From Laguncularia racemosa (Eukaryota; Streptophyta; Magnoliopsida; Myrtales; Combretaceae), in NCBI GenBank assembly GCA_037954665.1, contig JBBMOL010000037.1, positions 3,210,501 through 3,274,500 of the forward strand: a stretch of 64,000 nucleotides of DNA, written 5' to 3'. How positions within the stretch are numbered: the stretch's first letter is position 1; the number at the start of each line of letters is the position of its first letter. The translations under genes and the position numbers were made by a program. The notes beneath the pieces are model-generated. The model was not told the DNA's origin, ran no database searches, and worked only from the letters and a program-made list of their open reading frames with translations. Below are positions 35,880 to 47,411 of this stretch, piece after piece.

Positions 35880-38210
35880 ATGGGCCTAGGGACTTACTTC
35901 CATGACTCTCTAAATTCACATGGGCACCAATTTTCTCCTCCTCATCATCATCTTTTTCTTCACCCCTTTTACTTAAAAGGATATTCAACACACCCCCATC
36001 CTCATTTGATGAGTTGAACATATTTTCTTCCATAATTATCTATTCATCATTAGATGAGAGATCTTCAATAGTGAAACTAGAAGTGTCATCAATGCATCCT
36101 TCTTTCCTACTTCTTAATTTCAAGTTATGCATTACAATACTAAATCATTCATCTTTTGTTGATACAACCTATTCCTCTTTTTTGTATGGATCTAAAAATG
36201 AAAAATATTATATATAAGATTAATAATCTTAATAACATATAAAATCAAATAAAAGAACTATTTGTACCATACCATTTCAAATGCACTCCAATTATGCTCA
36301 TAACTTAAAGAATTATAAGTCAAACTTAGAACACGAATATCAAAATTTTGTAGTTTTAGGCATTCATCTCCATATGTATCCTACCGTTTAGCTGAAGCTT
36401 TTTCATCTCTTACTAACCCCGTAGCTTCAATACCAAATAGTCTATTAGCATCCTTAAACCTTTTAAGTTGTATATCAATCTTACACCTTTCAATTGGATT
36501 AAAACCATATACTTTATGTAACAATATAATCCAATCTTAACATTAGTATCAAGTTTAAAATTAGGACTATAATGGTAATGGGAATTCAAATAACAAGCTA
36601 CAACATGCAATGGTTCATAAAGTTGAAGCTCCCATCTCTTGTCAATAATCTTTAAGATAGGTCTATAACTACATCAAATAAATATGATATCAATTTACAA
36701 ATGAAACTTTAAAATAAACATTAAACCAAAGTATATATAGCTAATAAGTTAAGATATTAGCTTTTCATTACATTGTTGAATTTTGCTTTAATTTTCTCCT
36801 TGGCATAGTCCATTTTTGGATAAATGAAACCCATAATTGATTTTTCATTAGAATCCAGTAATCTAAGCACTTTAATAAGGGGAAATGCAACTTTAAGGCA
36901 AATAATAACATTCTTTCAAAACCTATTATCTAAATTTACCTATTGAATCCGCTTTCCATCACTTGTTCTCGATACTTACATGATTTTGAGTGACTTGAAG
37001 TGAACATTGTCATCAGTGCACCTTTTAACTCACTAAGGCAACCTAATGTCAAATAGGAAGTGGTAAAATGAGTTGCATCAGGTTTAATCAAGTCCGTCCC
37101 TTTAGTGTATCTCCTCAAGATTAAGATAAGTACAGTCCTGGAATAAATATATGTAATAATTTGCCTCTCTCTTGCAATTGTTCCATGATGGATCTTCAAA
37201 TTCTTCTCAAAGTCCTTTAAGATCAAATCAATGCAATGTGTAGCATAAGGTGTACAATATAAAGATTTTCTTTTTTCCATCAAATTTTCCCCTACTACTT
37301 TATAATTTGCAACATTATTTGTAATTGCTTGTACAACATTCTCCTTTCCAACCTTCTCCACAATATCATCTGATTTGGCAAAAACTTCGTCAATTGTCTT
37401 AGATATATCAGAAGTATCTATAGATGATAAAAAGACCATTCCCTTAGAGCTATTCACTAAGAAATTACATATCAAATGCCTCTTTCTATTAGTTCATGCA
37501 TCCGACATAATGGAGCAACCTGTTTTTTTTTTTTTTTCCTTTCAACTTGTAGTATTCAAGTAATTCCATTGTTTGAGCTACTTCTTTCTTCAAACAAGTC
37601 ACCCTTAGCTCATGATAGGAAGGAACTTTAAGCCCACAACCATATCGACTAAACACCTGAAGCATCTTGGTAAACTCTAAATTTTTTACACAGTTAAATG
37701 AAATTGTACTAGTGTAGAAAAAATGAGCAATTTGTTGGCAACATTCATCTCTTAGATCTTTCTTCATGAATTGGTTAATTATACCTTGGTTTACTTGTGT
37801 TCTACTTCCAACAATTTTTATTTTCTTTTTCAGAAAAAATCCATGCAATTCCTTTCTTTTTTTCTTTACGGATGTCTACTCTACGTCGTCGTCATCATCA
37901 TTAGAACTTTAATGCCATGAATTTGCTTCCTTTTCATTTTTGATGTTTTTGCCACTTTTAGCAACATTGTTAACATTTCAGTTTTTACATCATCTAGGAC
38001 ACAAGTACATGACTTTACATCTTTACTCATACACCCCAAGTGATTATTGAATCTATAAATGCCTCCACTAACAACATTGTTATAATACTTGCATTTTACC
38101 TTTTCCTCATTGTTATCTACATCAATTCCATGCTCCCAACCAACATCAAATCTATTTCCAGGTGCATTTTTCCTTTTAGAGCTCTCTTTAGATGATTTAG
38201 AATATGACAT
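35880..38210 (-). pseudogene. hAT transposase (BED zinc finger, DUF659, dimerisation)
   Basis: Pieces in order on the minus strand. 38,210-37,881: BED-finger region, GWEHGIDVD then VSGGIYRFNNHLG; the second Cys of the finger is Tyr. 37,848-37,489: FMKKDLRDECCQQIAHFFY then VPSYHELRVTCLKKEV. 37,475-36,936: DUF659 core with TDNAS-like TNNVAN, YATHCIDLILKDF and THFTTSYLTL. About 36,900-36,755: LKVAFPLIKVLRLLDS. 36,640-36,290: DKRWELQL, HVVACYLNSHYHYSPNF, then the hAT dimerisation block FDIRVLSLTYNS and NWSAFEMV. About 36,190: HTKKRNRL. The gaps look like introns. Frame breaks near 37,890 and at a 15-base T run (plus 37,521-37,535), and stops, make it non-functional. Confidence 0.82.
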
Positions 38211-40141
38211 TTCAACTCAGTCACTACTTAAAATCTTGTAAGGAAATAACATAAAGAGTAAAGACAAAGTAAAAGATAACAAGAAAAAAAAAGGGAAAAA
38301 ATTCCAATATTAATGGACGTAGGTTAAGTAAAATATTAAATTATGAATTCGAAGGGTAATACACAATGAGGCATCATCATATATTAAATTACAAATTTCT
38401 ATCTTATAAGTAAAAGCACCTAAACCCCAAAGTCATATAAAGTCCAGACAAGAAGAAGGTAACATAAACAAGAATGAAATATCCAGTACCATAATTCACA
38501 CTTTGAAGCCGTCTAGCTTGACATATTACATGACAACGCATGACTTCCAAAAAGACAACAAAAAATTTTGAAAACTTCCCATCAGCCCATTTCACCTTCT
38601 CCAAAATATCATTGAGACGTAAGTTTGCTTTGGTGAGTTCCGTGCCAAATAGAGGAAATATAACAAATAACGTTCTAAGCCAGAACATTAGAATAATCTA
38701 CAATGACTTTCATCAACCTAAGAATCGTAGGAATATAATGTTGAATCTATCAAAATGGAAAACAATTTTGAAAACTGCTAATGGTATATATATAAAAAAA
38801 AGAATATTTACATGTTTTGTATGTATGAGATTAGAATTTCATAGGAAGATGAAACTTTTTATGCTTTAATACTATGCAAATGAAAAAAAAAAAAAAAAAC
38901 TCTTTTGTCTTCAATGCATATTTACACATTGATTACATAAACAAGTTATATTCAAGTGTATTTCTTTGCTGCTAACATAAAACGTTGTACAATGTTACAT
39001 ATTTTCTAAATCCTTTTACTGTCTTTCCATTTGTTAATTGTTATCATAATTTTCTCATAACATGGCTGCAATGAAAATTAGAATATCACATCACTTCCTA
39101 TTGGAGTGTGGCTAATAGATCAAGACCAGAAGATGATTTTCTCATGTTGAAAAAAATCCCTAGCATAACAAATGAATCAATATGTTTGAAGTACATCCAC
39201 CATTTCAAGGGACAACAAATGACAACATAAAAATAATACAAGAGGCAAAAAGCACACAGCAATCCAACCAAATAGCACTAGACAATAGATATTGATTCAT
39301 AGATATGATCTCATGTTTCACCTTAAATTCAAAGGTTGCACACTTCTCTTGTTCTGTTTTGTTAAGGGGATTGGTATATGAATAAAATTGAACTTCTTCC
39401 TTTATGCTAGCTACTAGGTAATTAAAACTACACTCAATAGTTAAATAGAAAATATCTAAAGCATGGAATAGTTGGGGACTGAACAACCTGTCAACCTCAT
39501 ATTCAAATAGAAAATACTCATAAATGAAAACAAGAAATAACAACCAAGAGAACTAGAGAAGGACAAAACCTGATTACCTGAACCTGAAACAGAGATGCAA
39601 ATTTGATATCCCAACTTGTCTCTCTAAAGTCCAAAATCAAATGAAGAAATCCCCATTTGGACTTGTAATTGAGATCTATATTATACATGATGTGATAAAA
39701 GTTAGAACTTTGAGACTATGAGTTTGTGATTGTGACTTATGACTTATGAGAAGTAAACTGAGTGAGAAGTGAGAAGATGAAGGCTAAAGGTTGAACAGAG
39801 GTCGTAGATGATGAAGAAGAAGAATAGAGGTTGTAGAGTAGAACATTGAAGGCTGAATGGAAATGAAAATGATCCTATCTTGATACTTAATGGAAGTTAA
39901 GGCTGGGATTCTTTCAAATTTGGTGGCCCATTGTAGTCTCTTGGGTTGAAAATTGTAGTACCCACTAGAATAAGTTGAAATGAACTCTCACTCGTGATTT
40001 TACCAATTCCACCTTTTCAATCACAATTTTGTTACGATTTTACTGTCAAACCAATTTTGTATGCGAGTTAACAAGGAATATGCTCACAAACTCGTAAAAT
40101 CATAAAAACATACGAGTCAACTTACAAGTTTGACAATCATG
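38211..40141 (-). other. 5' non-coding part of the hAT element
   Basis: This is the region upstream of the transposase in element orientation. Two open stretches (38,404-38,688 and 39,205-39,543) have no recognisable domain. It may hold the promoter and leader introns of the transposase. Nothing else is supported. Confidence 0.35.
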
Positions 40142-41165
40142 ACTGACACTATCTCCATCTTCATTTCTTCATTAGCTTCAGTAGTTGCAACTATCAACAT
40201 ATTCTTTCCCCATAACTCATAAGTAGGTAATCTCGTTGGTCTCTAAGCTTTCAACTTATACTGAAATAATCTTCCTCGAGTGTGTTGAAATGTACCACCA
40301 TGTTATGACAACCAATGATGGCATGGTATTCTAACAACCAGTTGATTCCCAATATGATATCAAATTCTACCATCTCCAAAATCAATAGATCTAGTGGCAG
40401 CATCACCTTTCTTAGTATTTCTATTCTTAGTCTTCGATAGATTCTATCTATTCTCCCTCCAACTCCCAAAGGAGTACTAATTAGAGCTGGGAAAGCGAGT
40501 TGAATGGGCCGGCCCACGGGTCGAAGCAAGCCAACCCGCGTTAGCCCGCACATGTTGCGGGTCAAAAAATTTGGCCTACCCCACATAGAGTTTTTTTTTT
40601 TACAAAATAGAAAATTCATTTTCATTATCGACTCTTTCTTTATTTCTCATTTCTCATTTTCTTTTTGCAACCATTTTATTTGTTTAACTTTAAGGCAATG
40701 TCAAACTTTTTTTCTTCTTCCATATTCTAGTGGCGATGACTAAGCATGAAATCACAATTTGAGTATAGAAGTTATATATTGTGTTTGTGTGTTGTATCTC
40801 CTTTTTAGTTGTTACTTTTGTGTTTTAGTTTACTATTGGTATTGGATAGCTTAGTGAGCTAATTTGAGTTTTTTTTTTTTTTTTTGCAAGCTGTGTAGGC
40901 CAACCCATGCTCGGGGCAAGTTGGCCTGCCCTAACCCGCAGGCCATGCGAGCACAAGCCAAAATGACCCGCTACTTTCGCTGGCCAAAAGTTTTGGCCCG
41001 CCCCACATTCCCGTCTCTAGTACTAATAGCAAATTGATCTTTCATACATTCAATTTCGAATGTGCATTCATGTATAAATGATTTAGAAACATAGGAAATA
41101 GAAGCACTAGTATCGAATGACACATAAGCAATACAAGTGTGTACTTAAAGCATACCTGCAACAGT
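40142..41165 (-). pseudogene. protease domain of the chromovirus, interrupted by a MITE
   Basis: Reading the minus strand on either side of the insertion gives one continuous retropepsin-like sequence. Outer part (41,150-41,028): IAYVSFDTSASISYVSKSFI; the catalytic DTGAS is DTSAS here. Then MKDQFAIS leads into the inserted element, and after it the reading goes STPLGVGGRI, LPLDLLILEM and FDIILGINWLLEYHAIIG at 40,465-40,250. The DxILGxxWL block is diagnostic for chromovirus proteases. The MITE entered between these two halves. Confidence 0.82.
40482..41019. mobile_element. 538-bp hAT-type MITE with perfect 8-bp duplication
   Basis: Flanked directly by GTACTAAT at 40,474-40,481 and 41,020-41,027. 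Terminal inverted repeats: left TAGAGCTGGGAAAGC, right read inward TAGAGACGGGAATGT. GC-rich subterminal zones (GGGCCGGCCCACGGG on the left, GGCCCGCCCCAC on the right) surround an AT-rich core. There is no coding capacity apart from shadow frames that run into the host protease. The perfect duplication suggests a fairly recent insertion compared with the decayed neighbours. Confidence 0.93.
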
Positions 41166-41268
41166 GTCTATATTTAGAAGGTCCTAATGTTAGTGCCATT
41201 GAATCATAAATACCTTCATGGGAACCTATTGTTTAGGGCCCTCTACCTGTGGTCTACCAACCTGTATC

Positions 41269-41996
41269 TAAGGTTGTCAAACTCGCGATTCTACTTAGAA
41301 TTGCTAGATAGTCTATAAAAAAAAAAAATCGAAATGTAAAAATATAAGTTTCTATAACCTATATAAAATAATAGCTTTCAAAAACTATAAATATGTTTAC
41401 TATAATCATTAAAAAAAATGGAATATAAGAAGGAATAAAGAAATTTAATATAAATTTTAATTACAATTTATAATAAAAATTATATACTTATAATACAAAT
41501 AAATTAGTATAAGTTGTTAAGCTAATATATAAAACTATAATATAAATAACAATACTAATATGAAATGAATTACAACATAAATTATAATAATAAAATACAA
41601 TGCTACAAAAATATCAACCCCTTTATTATCATCAAAAGTCAAAATTATCGTTAAGTCACTCTTCACCATCATCGTCATCATCAATACCAACATCATTATT
41701 GGTATTACTATCAATATTAAATTATATTATAATTTCAATTCTTTTAAAGAACTAATAATATTCCTATCTTGTGAAAGTTAAGTTATATTTTTCAATTCTT
41801 AGGCCATTTAACTAAAATATTTAGAACTAGTAAACTCGGTTAAAAACATAAGATTTTATCAATTTTATGTGTAGACTTGTGATTCTATTAGGAGTCTATA
41901 TGAAAACGATTTTATACCTGAGTAAACTCGAAAAGGTTTCCTAAAATGATAAACTCGTAGAATCATATGGACAAAATCGTGATTTTAACAACTATG
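41269..41996. mobile_element. 728-bp deletion derivative of the hAT element
   Basis: The left end TAAGGTTGTCAAACTCGCGA and the right end, read inward, CATAGTTGTTAAAATCACGA match the ends of the 4.7-kb hAT element. The following left ~500 bp is recognisably similar to 35,412-35,860, including a CATCATCATC-rich stretch, but the transposase is missing. The flanks CCTGTATC (41,261-41,268) and CCTATACT (41,997-42,004) agree at 5 of 8 positions, all differences being transitions. It sits between the gag and protease regions of the chromovirus. Confidence 0.78.
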
Positions 41997-42004
41997 CCTA
42001 TACT

Positions 42005-42960
42005 ACTGTTGGAGATCTTGTTGCCTATTATGTTGGGATTATCTAATTTTCTGCTTGCCTCTAAGGACAGTCTACTACTTTATGTTCCCTTTGCTTACAC
42101 ACATGGTAGAATACTAATATAATCGACCTTTCATTGCAATGTGTTGTTGATATGTCTTATCTTTCTATGGGAGAAAAATGCACCCTCTGACCAACTGCAT
42201 TCCTTTAGTTCATGAGACTCATAACACCTAGTGTATCTAATAGTAAGGGCTACTATAAGAAGTGCCAAAGGCACTAATCTAATCTATACAGGAGGAGCTA
42301 TAATAACCTATGATCTACTTTGAAACATCTAAGGCCTCTTGCCCTTATCATGTATCATTACATTAGAGGTAGATCTCTTTCCAAAGTTATCCCTACTCTA
42401 CAATTCATTTGTTCCTTTGTCCTTCTTTTACTTTGCTCCAAATACTTGGCTTTGTCAACCACTTTAGCATATGTGGTTAGCTGAAAGGCTCTAACCTCAT
42501 GCTAGAAACTCAGCTTTAATCCCCTCAAAAATCTTCTTGCCTTGGATCTATCATCAACATGGACCGTCTTAGGTAGGAACTGGATTAGGCAGTTCAATTC
42601 TACCTCATACTCTTCTAATGTTCTCCTCCCCTATACACAGTTATAATACTTGTTCTCCATTCTGTCTCTAGAACTACTAGGGAAGTACCTTTGATAGAAT
42701 AATTCCCTGAATGCCATCCAGTTCATATACTCTCCTACTAGTCTAGGAACTGATGCCTACCATTTCGATGTAGTCCCCTTCAGCATAAATGCAGCATAGT
42801 TCACCTTCCTGTCTTCATGTACCCAAAAGGCAAGAAATGTCTTTTCCATTTCCTGCATCTAATCTTTTGCCTCAATCGGGTCATCCACTTTAAGGTTGAG
42901 CTCCTTTGCCACCCTAATGAATCTATCAAAACTTATTGATTTGTAGGACATTTTAAGCTT
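42005..42960 (-). pseudogene. Gag remnant of the chromovirus
   Basis: From 42,955 downward the minus strand reads MSYKSISFDRFIRVAKEL, then VDDPIEAKD, FLAFWVHEDRKVNYAAFMLKG and WMAFRELFYQRYFPSSSRDR. Next comes a block with EEYEVELNCLIQFLP and KARRFLRGL. These are the classic landmarks of chromovirus Gag. Toward 42,060 a weak Cys-rich stretch may be the former zinc knuckle. Several in-frame stops interrupt it. Gag forms the particle in active elements. Confidence 0.78.
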
Positions 42961-43463
42961 AATGTTACTATGTTAACCATCCCATTAAGTTATTTACAGT
43001 TAACAGAAGTTGAGCAGTTTAGTCTACTACTCAACCCTATCCCTTATGGCTACTATCCATGGGGATTTCTTTCATTTAGGTTGCCATGCCCAGCATCCCT
43101 TGATGAGCCTAATCTAATGATTCTTCTTGGAGGCATTCTATTTAAGAAGAGACAATTGGAAATACTCAAAACTTAGTATCGATTCAATGTTAGTATTACT
43201 ATATGTTGGTATATACATATATACCCCTACACATACTTATATACATATGTGAATAATGTAGAAATTAAGAAAATTGCAAATACAAATAAATAACAATAAA
43301 TTAAATTACAAAACATAATCAATTGTCCCATAGTTCAACCACTCTTTTCGTGTCTCACTGACCTACAAATCAAATGCTTAATTCTTCTAAAGATCACAAC
43401 CTACTTTCTACAGTTTGAAATCTATACCTATTAATCATCACCTAGTTTTTAAGTATCATCAAA
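42961..43463 (-). other. leader of the chromovirus
   Basis: Untranslated stretch between the primer site and gag in element orientation. The plus-strand open frame at 42,970-43,176 is not considered a gene. Confidence 0.4.
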
Positions 43464-43480
43464 CCTAAACTTTGATACCA
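43464..43480 (-). promoter_or_regulatory. primer-binding site, initiator-Met type
   Basis: The minus strand reads TGGTATCAAAGTTTAGG. The first nine bases follow the TGGTATCAGAGC site complementary to initiator tRNA-Met. It lies seven bases inside the 5' LTR. Confidence 0.75.
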
Positions 43481-43487
43481 TTTAAGT

Positions 43488-45368
43488 TGTAATGCCTCGA
43501 AACCCGTGATGCATCCATACTAAGGAGAGACACTTTAAGGCTCTTTACTTAACTAATCACCTTTATCCTTCAATATTTATTACTCACATTTAGAGTAATC
43601 CATTTTTCTCGACATTCATGATAACTTTGATAAAACCCATTTCATCCATCAAAATCCTTAATATAACCTTAATAATCATTCTTAATTAGAAACTAAAAAC
43701 AATTGAGCTTCTAGAAATTAAATAGTCTATTATCTTCCAAAGAAAATCATACTTAGTACATGTAAAAAACTCTAATTCTTCCTACATCTAATTACCATAC
43801 TAATAAAAGAAATCTTCATCCTTCTTCTCCTGCACATTCGACCCTAGGTCCTCATCCTATTTATCACATTCATTTGAGCCTGTGTCTAAAAAAAAAAAAT
43901 CCTCGAGGGGTGAGTTAATGCTTGGTATGTATAACCAGCAAACACATATGCATGAATAAGTAAGAATTAAGACACATGCATTAACGCAAACATCAATTCA
44001 TACAATAGGTTATTATTTCATTAAGCCCACAAGATAACAAACGAGTACTCCTGACTCTACCAAACCATATATATATATACTTAATACATAGTACGGTGTT
44101 GGGAATTGCTACTATAAGCCCCAACACCCATGAGTTCTTAAACAACCCAAATCATTTCCAAGCATAACTCTATGGGAGACAACATTACACAAGGATCATT
44201 AGAATACCCCCTAAGGATTTGCTACTATGGGCCCTTAAGTTGAGCCAAGCACAAATAACAAGTAACTTAATCAAATCCATCTTAATTTATTTCAATTTAC
44301 AACCATCTTAACAATAACGAGAAACAACTAAAGTTACACATACTTGGAAACGTAGTCTTAAGTGCATCTTGTCTTAAACTAACAACTAGACTATAATCTA
44401 TCAAAACACCAATAATACGCTCTTTATACTAATCTAGAATAATCTAAGTTGCTCAATTCTATTCACTTAATCATTATATGATTCTTTTTCTTACTTTACT
44501 GAAGTTTCTAAGGTTTCACTAGATGTCTAGGTTGCATGGAAATTCGAATAAGGATAAATTAAATCTAATAAAATAATGTCTCTAAGTACACTGTCATGTA
44601 TTAGGTCGTATACTTTGGCATGGTTAGATACACAAATATATATAGTAGTCATATATCTTTCTGTGTATTTTGGCATTTTGTTATGTTTCAGTACACAGTC
44701 GTGTAAATGTCCGTATACCTTTCTATATATTTCCATAATTTGACACACCCAAGTACACAAGTGTGTCATTCGTCCGTATAACTTTTTGTATATAGTGCAT
44801 AATTCTACACAAGCAAGTACACAAATGTATACTTGATCGTATGCTATGTTGTTCCACACAAATTGTTTTTCCTCTTTTTCAATTCATTCCTAAGCTTAAT
44901 TCCTTTAATCTTAAGCCTAATTGGGTCTTAAAATTTGTAAATTCTTATACAATATGCGGATTGAGATACTTACTTATCTCAATCTGTGATCCAAACTATC
45001 AATTATTTGATTTTGTGCTTGTTTTGTCTCCTTCCTTGATCTAAATTATATAAATCATGTAATAGAAGTTGATTAAATCCTCAATTCTACAATTAGAAGA
45101 AATAATCCAATCATTAAAATTGCTTATCTAATGCAATTAGATTGGACCTTTTGTGATAATTGCTAGGTTGCCTTTAGGTTTTTGAGAGCATTCCTTAGTT
45201 TGCTACTGTGCAAATGGTAAAGAGCGAAGTGCTAGGTCAAACTAAGGTATATTTACCATGTCTATGAAATGATTGAATTACCCCTTATATCTCATAAAAA
45301 ATACACTTTTAACCTTAACTTTATTTTACAATCAATATTAAATGAATATATATTTTCGAGTATTTACA
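43488..45368 (-). repeat. 5' LTR of the chromovirus
   Basis: 1881 bp. In element orientation it opens TGTAAATACTCG and closes with GGTTTCGAGGCATTACA, a familiar chromovirus LTR end. It pairs with 30,825-32,493. The 5 bases outside it are AGTCT (45,369-45,373); their partner is lost. Confidence 0.87.
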
Positions 45369-45826
45369 AGTCTTTGCAACATCCTTACTTTAGCTACTAA
45401 GCATTTGTTCCTCGAGTGAAGTTTAGCCACCCTTTCTTTGAAAAGAAGTAAGGCATGCTCAACTTTCTTCACTTTCTCCTTGTACTTCTCTAACTCATAA
45501 TCCAACTTCTCAATTCGCCCTAACACCTTCTTTCCACACTTAAAGCCATAACTACACATTGGAGGGTCTAGCCATTGAAGGAACTTATAGCTATCTCCCA
45601 TCTAGATGTTGTAACATAGCTATGTTTAGTTAAATAGAATGACAAATGAACATGAGGACCTAAATATTCAATAAACCCATACCTTGTACTTAGGACATCA
45701 CAAAAACCTTCTTCCAAATGACTCAACCTTCCGAGATGAAACAACTGCACATTGTTCCCCATAATGAAAAGCTATGCTATTCCCTTTTGAACTGGAAGAA
45801 GTAATTGAACCTGAGCCACTGGACAT
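45369..45826 (-). pseudogene. GRF zinc-finger-like gene fragment cut by the chromovirus
   Basis: Exon 1 (45,826-45,683, 48 codons) starts MSSGSGSITS and holds the GRF-type core GRRFL-stop-CPKYK, then a donor GTATGG. Exon 2 (45,601 down) follows a TCTAG acceptor in phase and reads KFLQWLDPPMC, the second half of the GRF finger, followed by a heptad-rich segment likely to form a coiled coil (YELEKYKEKVKKVEHALLLF). The frame runs straight into the LTR at 45,368, so the element inserted in this gene. An in-frame TGA in exon 1 and loss of the first Cys pair show it was or became non-functional. Plant GRF-finger proteins of this small kind have no firmly known role, and some travel with transposons. 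Confidence 0.68.
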
Positions 45827-46870
45827 CACCACCCATTGCAAAGCAAACAAAAAAGTTGTTAATCCCCATTGCAATTATAATCAAGCTCCTAAACAAGTCT
45901 ACCCTTATTACTTCACAAGTACCTTAATAAGTTGTTAATCCCCAAAGTACTCTTCTCATTATTTTTTTCTTTGTAATTTCCTTAATCGGATTCTTATGTT
46001 GCTGCTTCATGTTAACATAGAGGTCATTCACTAGTGTATACACACTATAACAATAAGCTAGTCCAAGTTTACATGGAAAATTACAAGAAACCATCAATAA
46101 AGGACAACATACCCAAAATTGTTATGATCATTTGTGGAATTTTTTGTCACACAACAAAAAACACATTTTTGCAACCTCAACTTGTTTATCAAATAGTTGT
46201 GTCGAATTGGAGTAGAAATAGTTTAACCTTTAAGTATCTACATGCCATCTTTTGTGTAGCCTATAGATAATTATAGCATTGTAACAAGTCTGGGATATAT
46301 TATAGTACTGCAGAGATGACATGAATGATAGATTATGTAAACAATAGTATATGGAAGTTTATAAGCATATACAAAAGGTGAAGCTATAATATCATTTCCC
46401 CATTTTTTTTTTCAATTGAAATCAATAAGAAAGATAGAGGCAACTAAACAAGAGAAAAGCTACCAAAACCTTATGTACATAGGCCTTGCACAAAGATACT
46501 CTTAGAACCAAGAGCTTTTTCATAACATAAAACTTGAGATCTTTCAGAAAATGAAACAAGATTTTAGGCATGATAACACCAGTAAAAACACCTATTTAAA
46601 CATATATTGATCATCACTTATCTAACAAGAACAATGAAGACTCAATCATTGGTAAAAATTGAAACTCCACATCCCAATCAATCTAAATTCATGAAGAACC
46701 TCACATCCTAATACATTCGATTCTCATCCCAATGAACAATTGTATAAAAATTTATATTCGGGTATGAAGTTGGAGAGATAGAGTATAAGAAATATTGATG
46801 ATTGTTTGGGGATTTATTCCACAAAGAGCAATGATCAAGATAGATTTATGATAGAGGTTTTGATTTGGGG
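45827..46870. other. intergenic, no feature recognised
   Basis: AT-rich non-coding DNA that would contain the promoter of the GRF-like fragment on the minus strand. No TATA box was chosen. Confidence 0.4.
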
Positions 46871-47411
46871 GTTAGGGTTTCCATTTGGAATTAGTGTTCT
46901 TATAGTGGAGATTTCGAGCTGTGTTATGTTGAAAGACTGATGAAGTAAATTAGGGTGTTTCATTGCTTGTAGGTTGTGAAAAATATCGGAATGACATGCT
47001 ATTACATTATAAATATGGTAAGGTTATTTTAGTCTTTTTATTGGCTATTCCAATGTAATTCTATTGTTTTTTTTTTTTGAAGTAAATAAAGTAATATTAA
47101 TGCATTTACAACTAACAAAGTAATATTAGTTATTACGAGTTGGGGTTCCCATTTGGAGTTAGTGTTCTTAGAGTGGAGATTTTGAGCTATGCAATGTTGA
47201 AAGACTAATGAAGTACATTGGGGTCTTTCATTGCTTGTGGGTTGTGAAAAATACCGAAATGATATGCTATTACATTATAAATATGGTTATTTTAGTTTTT
47301 TTTATTGGCTATTCCAATGCAATTCTATTGTTTTTTATTTTTGATGTAAACAAAGTAATATTAATGTATTTACAACTAACTAAATACGGTAATAGCTATT
47401 ACATTTTGCTT
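46871..47411. repeat. tandem duplication, period about 270 bp
   Basis: Two copies in direct orientation, about 46,871-47,140 and 47,141-47,411. They share AGTGTTCTTA, AGTGGAGATTT, ATGTTGAAAGACT, TTTCATTGCTTG and ATGCTATTACATTATAAATA in the same order. Both end in a GTAATA...TTACA-type run. It may be a duplicated MITE-like unit; no target duplication was identified. Confidence 0.7.

Larger units (their letters stand above)
35412..40141 (-). mobile_element. hAT-superfamily DNA transposon inserted in the chromovirus
   Basis: It splits the chromovirus between the protease and RT domains. Imperfect terminal inverted repeats: left TAAGGTTATCAAACT (35,412 on) and right, read inward on the minus strand, CATGATTGTCAAACT (40,141 down). 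The flanks ACTAACAT (35,404-35,411) and ACTGACAC (40,142-40,149) agree at 6 of 8 positions, the two differences being transitions, as expected for an aged 8-bp hAT duplication. Inside lies a DUF659-type transposase pseudogene on the minus strand. The element is 4730 bp. A related deleted copy lies at 41,269-41,996. Confidence 0.85.
30825..45368 (-). mobile_element. chromovirus (Ty3/gypsy) carrying three nested DNA transposons
   Basis: Minus-strand order: 5' LTR (45,368-43,488), primer site, gag, protease, RT, RNase H, integrase with chromodomain, polypurine tract, 3' LTR (32,493-30,825). The 14.5-kb span includes about 6 kb of inserted hAT-type elements (35,412-40,141; 40,482-41,019; 41,269-41,996). 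Without them the element is about 8.5 kb, though part of the 3' LTR is missing. LTRs differ by roughly one base in ten over a stretch read by eye (30,840-30,975 with 43,668-43,805), mostly by transitions. All domains carry stops. A C-terminal chromodomain and an initiator-Met primer site place it among plant chromoviruses; the clade was not resolved. Confidence 0.88.

Noticed and set aside
39205..39543. 112-residue minus-strand open frame as a captured host gene in the hAT element
   Set aside because: No recognisable domain, no splice sites connecting it to other coding pieces, and AT-rich hydrophobic composition typical of chance frames.
44527..44859. 110-residue minus-strand open frame
   Set aside because: It lies within the 5' LTR of the chromovirus. 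The internally repetitive reading comes from short repeats in the LTR.
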